This document shows, in pieces, positions 28,001 to 37,604 of a DNA stretch of 37,604 bases; positions within the stretch are counted from its first letter, which is position 1, and every line of letters starts with the position of its first letter. The stretch covers positions 1 to 37,604 of the forward strand of contig JABFRX010000078.1 of NCBI GenBank assembly GCA_013140995.1, written 5' to 3'. Source of the DNA: Alphaproteobacteria bacterium (GTDB lineage Bacteria > Pseudomonadota > Alphaproteobacteria > Micropepsales > Micropepsaceae). The notes below the pieces were generated by a model that was given only the letters and a program-made list of their open reading frames with translations, was not told where the DNA came from and made no database searches. Made by a program: the position numbers and the translations under genes.

Positions 28001-31000
28001 GGTTCGGTTTTGGTTATGCGGATTCGACCATATCGCACAGTTACCAATGTGATTGATGGCGTTGTCATAACGTTTGTCGATGTCACAGACCGCAAAGTGC
28101 TTGAAGATGCGATGAAGGAAAACGAGCGGCGGCTGGCGGCGATCGTCAACCAGGCGACTGCGGGTGTTGCGGAAACGGACCTCAAGGGGCGGTTGACGCT
28201 TGTCAATCCGCGGTTCTGTCTTGTTGTGGGTCGTACCAAGAAAGACCTCTTGGGTATGCGGATGCAGGATTTGACGCATCCCGAAGATCTTCAGACGAGC
28301 CTGGCTCTATTTGAGCGCCTTGTCACGAAAGGAGAGCAGTTCGAGAGCGAGCAGCGGTATGTGCGCCCGGACGGTTCATTCGTGTGGGTCCATAGTTCCG
28401 TTTCGCCCCTGGTCAACGCCGAGGGGCAAGTAGAGCGCATCTTGGCCGTTGTCTTGGAGATCACCGAGCACAAGCGCGCTGAAGCTCACCGGGAACTCCT
28501 GATGCACGAACTCAATCATCGGGTGAAGAACACGCTTGCTACCGTTCAGTCGATCGCGGCGCAGACCGCAAAGGGGGCGGTCAGCGTCGATGCCTATCGC
28601 GCGGCGTTCTTATCTCGGCTCGCTGCCCTGTCGGGCACGCACAACTTGCTGCAGACCGGGGATTGGCACGGCGTGCTGCTTCGCGATGTGGTGGAGAGCG
28701 AGTTGGAGCCCTATCGAACGGACAGGACGCGGTGGACGATCGAGGGCGCCGATGTCGTACTCTATCCCAACGCCGCCCTGGCGTTTGGGATGGCGGTTCA
28801 CGAACTGACCACAAATGCGGCGAAGTACGGCGCGCTCTCGAATGGCGCTGGCAGCGTCGATATTTCTTGGACGGCGCCGGCACAAAGCAACGGGCGCGCC
28901 TTGAAGTTCGTTTGGTCGGAGACAGGCGGACCACCGGTGGTGGGCAAGCGCCGTAGCGGCTTTGGGACGAGGCTCATCACGGAAGGTTTGCCGTTGCAGC
29001 TCGATGGGACGATCGAACTCGATTTCATGCCGGCGGGCGTGCGGTGCGCGATCGACGTTCTCTTACCGCCGATCGTGACGCGCACATGAGCGGCGTGCCG
29101 GCGATGGAGCCGCTGAACGGCAGACACATCCTGATCGTCGAGGACGAGATGATACTGGCGCTCGATCTGAGCGACATCATCGCGTCGTTCGGCTGCACGT
29201 CCGCCGTCGCGGGCCGCATTGGTAAGGCGTTGCCACTGATCGAAGCGCAAGCTTTCGACGTTGCCATTCTCGATCTGAATCTTGCGGGCGAGCCGGTATA
29301 CCCCGTAGCGGATGATTTGGGCCGGCGCGGAATACCCTATGTCATCGCCACGGGTTACGGCGCGGAGGGTGTGCTGCCGTCGTATCGAAAGCACCCGATC
29401 CTCGCCAAGCCCTATTCGCGGCTCGAGGTCGAGGCCGCACTGAAGCAGGCCTTGGCGGTCAAAAACACGTGAAGAAGCAAGGGGTTCGTTAGGCTCCGCG
29501 CAACCTTCTAGGCGCCCGCGCGTTTAGGTTCCGAGGGGTCGATATGTGCCCTGAGGAGAGGACGTTGCCAAGTCTCGTTTGGGCAAGCGTATTTCTGTTT
29601 CTGGTGATGCTCGGCTTCGTCGTCGGGTGCGCAGGAATGATCGGCATGCCGATTGCGGCCGAAGTTCATATCGCCTTGTTTGGAGGCGCTTTCCTGCTGG
29701 CAGGCTTTGGCTGGTTACTGTTCGTGGCTTCCTCGCAAGTTAATTCGGCCCGGGTATCCTCCGCGTTCAATCTCTAAAGCCGCTGCGTTTGGTTCCATAA
29801 GGAACGAACTCGCGCACCGCGTGTTGTCTTCAGCACTGCGATGCGCAAGAGCCGGCACGCACCTCCCTTGTGAGCCGTGGCGGCGCGCATGCTCGCAGTC
29901 TGATTTCTCGAATGTGAAGGAAGTATCATGAGAATGCACATGGCGACTCGAATCGCCGCCGTCGCCGTCGGCCTGAGCTTGGCCGGCGGGATGGCATTGG
30001 CCAAGCCCGATGGCACGCGCGGCAATGAAAGCACCGCTGTCGAACAGCAAGGCGATCAAGACCGCCGTGATCGCGGCCGTAAAGCGAAGCCGGCCGGAAC
30101 CCAACCTCCCGCCGCAAACCAAGCACGGCGTGGAATGCCGGAAACCCGGGCGCGTAACGAGCGTCAGAGGCAGGGATTCGAGCGTCCGCGTAACCGCTAC
30201 GAAGGCAATCGAAACGTTCGCGGGCGTGACAACCAGTTGACCGATCGCGCGCGAAACAATCGCGACAACCGCCGCAACTTCGGTGACCGGAACGACCGCC
30301 GCGGTTGGGACGATCGCGCGCGTGACAGCCGCGACACCCGCCGCACCTATGGCGACCGCAACGATCGCCGCGGTTGGGACGATCGAAGCCGGCGTCAGCA
30401 GTTCAACATCCGGCAATATCATCGCAACTTCAATGCGCCGCGCCGCTATCGCGCCGACGTGTATCACTGGCGGAACGGAAACTCGTACCGGCGTTATGGC
30501 TACGGACAGCGTTTGCCGCGCCACTATTTCCCGCGCAATTTCTGGATCGTGAACTTGATTACGTACGACTTGTTTGCGCCACCGCCAGGCTACATCTGGG
30601 TTCGCTATGGCCCCGATGCTCTGCTGATCGACCAGTACACCGGTGAGATCGTTCAGGTCCGCTACGGCATGTTCTATTCGTAAGGATTAGCATCCCTGCG
30701 TACCTTGAGGCCCGAGGCGTTTCTCGGGCCTCTTTTTATGCGTTTTACGAATTAAGTTCGCTATTTGGCGCCGGCGCCCCATATCTCCGGAATGACCCAC
30801 AATATCAAAGCTCAATCCCGGACCAGTGCTGCGGCTGTGCGTGTGGCTGAGGGCGGCTCGCCCGGTTGGCTTGTTCCACCGGTCGTACTTCCCGTGCTGC
30901 TCGCCATCATGGTCGCGGCACGAGCCGCGTACCTCGCATATCCTTGGTAGCGTGCAGCAATGAGCGATCGCGACTTGTCTAGGGAGCGGACCGCGCTAAA

Positions 31001-34000
31001 CGTCGCCAGACGAGCGAGATTGGCTAAAGACGGGCAGTCGGCGATGGAGGAGTATGAGGCGAAGCGAAGCGCGGCGTACGCGAATGCCGAGCGGCTGAGG
31101 GAACTGAGGCAAGCGCGCGATGTTGCGGCGGCCGACGCCGGAAAGGCTGTTGCGAAGAAAGCCATTCCACGCAAAGCGGCTGTTGTGCCCGCACAGAAAC
31201 TCGGCACCTAACCCAAGACAATCAAAACTTTGTGGTCCGCGCCGTCATCCTCGAGTTTGATCCGGCGCTCGTCATCGGCAAGCTTCACGCCGTCCAAACG
31301 GATTTCGGCCACGGTTGAAGTTACACGGTTTGGATTCTCAACCACGATTTCATACGTTGCCGAGCGATGCTTAAGGCGGATCTCGTAGCCCGGCCACGCG
31401 TTCGGGATGCAGGGTTCCATGCGCAGCGTATCGCCTTCGACCTTGAGCCCCAGGATCGACTCCAGCCCTGCACGATAAAGCCACCCGGCGGCGCCCGTGT
31501 ACCACGTCCACCCGCCGCGGCCGACGTGAGGCGGCACCGTATAGACATCTGCGGCCACGACATAAGGTTCGACGCGATAGCGCTGGCTATCGGTGAACGT
31601 GCGTGCCCGATTGATCGGGTTGAGCAACCAGAAAAGGCCGGCGGCTTTGTCTCCCTGGCCTAACGCAGCGAACGCCATGACCGACCAGGCTGCGGCGTGC
31701 GTGTACTGCCCGCCGTTCTCGCGGATACCGGGCGGATAGTCTTTGACGTAGCCGGGATCAACCGGGGCGTTATCGAACGGCGGGTTGAAAAGCGGGGCTA
31801 GTCCGTTTTGGCGGTCGATCAAAAGCGTGTCGACAGCCGCCATCGCACGGCGCGCACGATCTGGGTCCGCAGCACCGGAGAGGACCGCCCACGACTGAGC
31901 GATGGAGTCGATGCGACAAGCCTCGTTGGTGCCGGAGCCCAGCGGCGTGCCGTCGTCGAAATAGGCGCGGCGGTACCAGTCGCCGTCCCACCCTTCGCGC
32001 TCGAGCGCTTCGCGCAAGAGTTCGCGGTGCAGCAGCCAGCGCTCGGCGCGCGCGGCTTCGCTGCGTTGTTGCGCGATCGGGATGAACGAGGCCAACACCG
32101 AGCATAGGAACCAGCCTAGCCAAACGCTCTCGCCCTTACCGGCGGCACCGACGCGGCTGAAGCCGTCATTCCAATCGCCGCTGCCGATCAGCGGTAGGCC
32201 ATGACTGCCGACCGCGAGGCTTAGGTCGAGTGCGCGCGCGCAGTGTTCAAAGAGCGAGGCCTTTTCATCCGTCACGCCAGGCTCAAAGAACGCGTCCGTT
32301 TCCCCGTCCTGCAGAACCGGACCGCGCAAGAACGGCACCTTCTCATCGAGCACCGAATGATCTGCTGTCGCCAGCAGATAGTGTGCGGTCGCGTAGCCCA
32401 GCCACAGGCGGTCGTCGGAGAAGCCCGTTCGTACGCCTTGGCCGGAGTGAGCGAGCCACCAGTGTTGCACATCGCCCTCGGCGAATTGCCTGGCGGCGGC
32501 GCGAAGCAAGTGGGCTCGCGCGAGCTGCGGCATTGTCAACGTCATCGCCATCGCATCTTGCAGCTGATCGCGAAAACCGTAGGCGCCTCCCGATTGATAG
32601 AACGCGGATCGCGCCCAAAGCCTGCAAGCCAACGTTTGATACAGCAGCCAGCGATTGAGCATGATGTCCATGCTGCGGTCCGGCGTCTTGACCTGCACCT
32701 TATCGAGCACGCCGTCCCAGAACCCCGTCGCTTCGTCCAATGCTTGGTTCAAGTCGGCGGCGCGATACTTGCCGATCAGAGTGCGCGCTTCGTCGTCGTT
32801 GCGCGCGGCACCGAGGAACAGAACAACCTCCACGGATTCCCCAGGCTTTAGTTCGATCGACCGCTGCAGCGCGGCACAAGGGTCGAGTCCGGCGCCGGTG
32901 TGCCCCGACAGCGCCGTCTTGACTTGCAGCGCAGCAGGCTGCGCCGTCGATCCGTTGCGCCCCAAGAATTCGGTTCGGTCGCCCGTCCACGATGTTTGCC
33001 TGCCGGCCATATCGGCGAATGCAACTTGCGAGCCGAAGTGGCCGCTCCAGGGATTGCGCGCGAACATAGCGCGCGTAGTTGGGTCCGAACTTGTGAGGAC
33101 AATCGGTGTGGTCAAACCGCGCGGCGGACCCATGAGCCATTCCACATAGCCGGTGACAGTCAAGCGCCTCGTGCGTCTCGTGGTGTTGTGGATCGACAGC
33201 CGCGAAATCTTGATCGGATCGTCCTTAGCGACGTACTGCAGCAGGTAGCATGCGATGCCGCCCGCAGTGTGCTCGAAGCGGCTGTAGCCTTGGCCGTGAC
33301 GAACCACATAGGATGCCTGCGTACGCCGGATCGGTGACGGCGTTGGTGTCCAAAGTTCGCCAGTGTCGTCGTCGCGGATATAGATGACTTCGGGTGTGCG
33401 ATCGCACACCGGATCGTTCGTCCAGTCCGTCAGTTGGTTCTCGCGGCTGCTTTGACTCCACGTGTAGCTACCGCCATCGGCGGAGACCTGAAATCCGAAA
33501 TCGGGGTTCGCTATGACATTGAGCCAGGGTGCGGGCGTGTTCAACCCTTCAGTGAGCGAAACAACGTACTCGCGGCCGTTTGAGGCAAATCCACCGATGC
33601 CGTTGAAGTACTCCAAATCGGGCGGCTTTGTCGAAGGCGCCGCCGGTTCAACGGTGCTTCGCGGTGCGGCGGGCGAGCGGTACAGCGGGCTCTTCAACTT
33701 CGCTTCGGCCAGGCGGTCGAGTTGATCTGACAAGGTGCCGTGCCGGTCGCCCAGGTTTAACCGTGCTACCGCCAGCAGCGCATTGCGAGCCTCAGGCGTC
33801 ATGCGGTCACGGCGCAAGACAAGCACCCTTCCGCGCTGCGCGTCGCCGGTGTGCCGTCTGCGCGTTTCGCCCACACGAACCAGCGTCTCCAGCGACACCT
33901 GCAGGTCTTGAACGTAGGATGCCGATTTCTCGTTGAGGATCACGAGATCGGCGTCTAGCCGTTTCCTTTGCCAATATTCGTGAGCCAGCAGAAGGTCGCG

Positions 34001-37000
34001 CACGAACGGCAATCCGTGATCGTCGTCGATCCGGACGAGAACGATCGGCAGGTCGCCCGAGATGCCGTGCACCCATAGCGCGTTGGGCGGTTGCGCGCCG
34101 CGCGCAATCGTTTCCGGCGTCGCGCGCAGCGCCGGATTGGCGTAAAGCAAGTGACTTGCCAGGCGCTGATACTGGTTCGCCTGGTCGGACGTGATGCCCA
34201 TATGATGGCGCTCGATCTGGCCTTGCGACCAAGCCATCGTGGTAACGCGATCGAAGGCGCTGGCGTCGCGATGCCGGTCGGCGAGCGCAATGGCTTCATC
34301 GCGCGACCCAGCGACCAACGTCCAATACGTGATTTGCACGGAGCCGCCGGCTTGAATGCGTACGCGCCGCCGCGATGCGAAGACCGGATCGAGGACGGCG
34401 CCAACCGTATTCGACAGCGGCCGCTGGTCGGATATGGCAACCGGGTCGCGCAAGCTACGGCCGCTTCCGATGAAGCGCGCACGATCGGTTTCGACCTGCA
34501 AAGCGCCCAAGCCGTCGCCTTCGACGAGGGAATGCAGTGTGACCCAGGCCGCCTTGTCGCGCGCGCCTTGGCGGCGGGTCGCCAAAAGCAGACCTTTGGC
34601 CGCGATATAGTCCGTCTCTACGAACAGCTTTGAGAATGCGGGATGGGCCCAGTCGGCGCTGGCCGATCCCAGCACCAACTCGGCATAGTACGTCACCTCG
34701 ATCTCGCGCATTCGTGCGCCGTGATTCGAAATGGTTAGGCGCCGCACTTCGCCGTCGCATTCCGGCGAGACCATGACGTCAAGCGTTGTGGTCAGCGAGC
34801 CGTCGCGCCGTACGAACTCGGCGCGGCCGTCGGCGAATGCGGCTTTGTACTCGTCGGGCTCGGCTCCGGTCGGCTGATATCCTGCCGACCATACGGCGCC
34901 GGTTCGCGCGTCGCGTAGGTAGATGTGCGTGCCGAAACCGTCCGACGTCGTGTCCTCGCGCCAGCGTGTGATCGCGAGGTTGTTCCAGCGGCTGTAGCCG
35001 CCGCCGGCCGCGCTCATCATCACCGAGTAGCGTCCGTTCGACAGGAGCTGCGTCTGCGGCGGCGTCGAATGCGGCGAAAGGACGATGCGCGAACGCGGTG
35101 CGGCGTCGTCGATCAACTTCGGTGCGGCCTGCACCTCCTCGGCGCGCGGATGGGCGAGTGCGACGTCGCGGGGCATTCTTTCCTGAAGCAGAAGTTCGGT
35201 CGCGCGTATGCGCGCTTCGCTATGGAAGCGCGTCCGCATGCGTCCGTCGCCCAGAACGTTCGCGATCGCGACGATGGTCATGCCCTGGTGGTGCGCCATA
35301 TACGCGCGAACGACCGCGCGGCGCTGACCTTCGGGGATCCGCGACGGCGTAAAGTCGATGGCCTCGTAGTACCCGTACGCGCCGCGCGCACCAATTTCGC
35401 TCAATCGCACAAAGTTCCTGCACGCCGCGGACGGGTCGACCATCGCGGCGAGCGCGGTCGCATATGGTGCAACAACGGCGTTCTCGGATAGGCCGCGTTT
35501 AAGCCCCAACCCGGGAACGCCGAAGTTCGAATATTGATAAGTGAATTCCAGGTCGCGCGCGTTATACGCCGACTCCGAGATGCCCCAGGGCAGGCCGAGC
35601 TTGCGTCCATGGGCGATCTGCCGGCTAACGATGAGCCGGTTCGTGCTGGCCAGCAAACTTCCTTTGGGGGCACGCATGACCAACGACGGCATCAGGTACT
35701 CGAACATCGACCCGGACCACGAGATCAGTGCGGCACCGCGGTCGACGGCCGTCACCAACCGGCCCAAACGGAACCAATGGCGCACAGGCGCGTCGCCCTT
35801 GGCGATTGCGACAAAGCTCGCCAGGCGCGCTTCCGAGGCCAGCAGGTCGTAGCAACTCGGATCGAGCGTCTCCGTGTCGACGAGGTAACCGATCGAGAGA
35901 AGCTTGAGTTCCGGATTGACCAGAAAGCGGAAATCCATCGCGCTGGAGAAATTGTTCGCCGCCAGTGCGAGCTTTCTGAGCCGTTCGGCGACATCCGTGG
36001 CAGGTGCTAAATCACGTGCGTGGCTTTCGACAGCGCGTTGTGCGGCCGTGCTCCATGTCAAAGTGTCCGTTGTGCTTGGATCGCCGCCCGCCAAGCCCAC
36101 CAAGCGTGTTGCTTGCGCGTGAGCTTGCTCGATCGTGCCGGCACTCCGGAGCGACGCGCTGAATTCGGCGACGTGCTCTCTGATTCTGTCGATGTGTGAG
36201 CCGCTCTGTTTACTGGTGGCGAGGGTTTCTTGGACGAGTGCCACGGCATCGGTAACACCCGATCGCCAATCGGCGTTTGGTTCGGCCGTTGCGGCCAGTT
36301 CGGCGCATGCATTGGCGACGGCAATGAGGTGTCCTGCGAGGTTTCCGCTGTCCACCGATGAAACGTATTTTGGCTCGAGCGGCAGCAAGGTTCGTGTGTC
36401 GTACCAGTTGAGCAAGTGGCCGCGGTAAAGCTCTAGCCTGTGCAACGTGGCGAGGGTCGCTTCCAGCCGTTCGATCATGTCCACTGTGCCGATCCAGTGG
36501 TTGTCGCGTGCTGCCACGACGGACAAGAGATAGAGGCCGATATTCGTTGGCGACGTGCGATGCGCCACGATCGGCTCTGGGTCTTCTTGAAAATTGTCCG
36601 GTGGCAAGCTGTTGTCGACGGCAGTGACGAACGTTTCGAAGTAACGCCAAGTGCTCCGGGCGATGAGACGCAGCGCGTCGGCGTCTTGCGCAGCAACGGC
36701 GGATCGTTCGACGGTCGTCGGCGAGGCACTGGACCAGCGCGCAATCAGCGGCGACAGTCCCCACAGCGCGACGAACGGCAAGGCTATAACCGAGGCGTAT
36801 GTGCCGAACGCCAGCGACAGCGCTAGCGTCCCGACCGCGATCGCGACTGCCCCGGCCATTTGGTTGTAAGCGCTCACCAGGTCGAGTTGCGGGCGATACG
36901 TGGCTTGCGCCGCCGTCACCCATTCCAACAAACGCCGGCGCGTGAAGAACAAGCGGTTCAGCGTGCGAGCGATGGCGTCGACCATCAAAGCCGCTTGGTG

Positions 37001-37604
37001 CGCCAAGAAGGTGATTGCGAACGCGATCTGGGACATCGCGAGCCCCAGATCTCCCGCCAGCGCCTGCACGTGACTGCGCGGTGAGATGCCCGGTCGCGGC
37101 GGGCGCATGGCCCCGAAGACCGGCAGAAGCGGCGGTAGCGCGATCGTGGCAAGGATGAATCCGGTCCAGATCAAGGACAGCTGCAACGGGAGCGTCCAGC
37201 CGATCGCGAGGGCGAGGACGCTGGCCGGTGGCGACAACGAGCGCCGCAAGTTGTCGAGCATTTTCCATAGACCGCCCAGGGGGATGGCCGTTTGGTCCTG
37301 GTCGTTGCCCGGCGCACCTCGCCCGAATATCCACGGCAGGAGTTGCCAATCGCCCCGCGCCCATCGGTGCAAGCGCGACGCCGCGACATCGTATCTGGAG
37401 GGAAACGTCTCGAACAATTCGATGTCGGAAACGAGGCCGGCGCGAGCGAAAATGCCCTCGAAGAGGTCGTGACTGAGGAGCGTGTTCTCGGGCACGCGAT
37501 CGGCAAGTGCGGCCTCGAACAGGTCGACATCGTAGATACCCTTGCCAGCGTAGGAGCCCTCGCCGAAGAGGTCTTGATAAACGTCCGATACGGCAGCCGT
37601 ATAG

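Overview
The window comes from an alphaproteobacterium; I do not name a genus. The main evidence is a complete general stress response (GSR) locus, nepR-ecfG-phyK divergent from phyR, which is specific to that class. HWE/HisKA_2 kinases, an NdvB-type cyclic glucan synthase and GC-rich codon use agree with this.

Layout. (1) Positions 1 to about 2740 are the end of an integrated mobile element, read leftwards: a tyrosine integrase, a coupled small protein, an excisionase-like helix-turn-helix protein, then an overlapping operon of a PC4/p15-family protein, a DnaA N-terminal-like protein and a DUF1376 protein cut by the window edge. (2) From about 3000 to 30700 lies a GSR island. Nearly every transcription unit is preceded by a box of the type GGAAC-N16/17-CGTT, the known EcfG-sigma promoter. 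I located 25 candidates: 18 exact matches, and 7 with one changed base (three GCAAC, one AGAAC, one each ending GGTT, TGTT and AGTT). (3) The core regulators sit in the middle (13737-17371). A second NepR-like gene lies at 5288 and a second EcfG-like sigma gene at 23418. A CheB-CheR-PAS-HWE hybrid kinase with a coupled single-domain response regulator lies at 25583-29472. (4) The right end (31208-37604) is the C-terminal 2131 residues of a cyclic beta-1,2-glucan synthase.

How the genes fit together. On stress, phosphorylated PhyR is expected to bind NepR and free EcfG, which would then fire the boxes. Predicted targets are mostly envelope and protection proteins: Fe superoxide dismutase, hemerythrin, CsbD, PRC-barrel proteins, a YflT-like protein, a DUF883 protein, a GlsB/YeaQ protein, DUF3309, a glycine-zipper lipoprotein, an OmpA-family porin, a SYLF protein, an RcnB-like protein and many small membrane proteins. 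Two less familiar items stand out. One is a three-gene, overlap-coupled operon of methyltransferase, heme-oxygenase-like diiron enzyme and ATP-grasp ligase (7024-9991), which looks like a small biosynthetic pathway. The other is a secreted protein built of four repeats of about 75 residues (4208-5209).

Many starts were moved from the longest possible ORF to the codon with a Shine-Dalgarno sequence. Four genes (1-230, 1152-1535, 12889-13047, 25034-25198) were found by reading the sequence directly. All functions are inferred from recognised sequence patterns; no database search was run.
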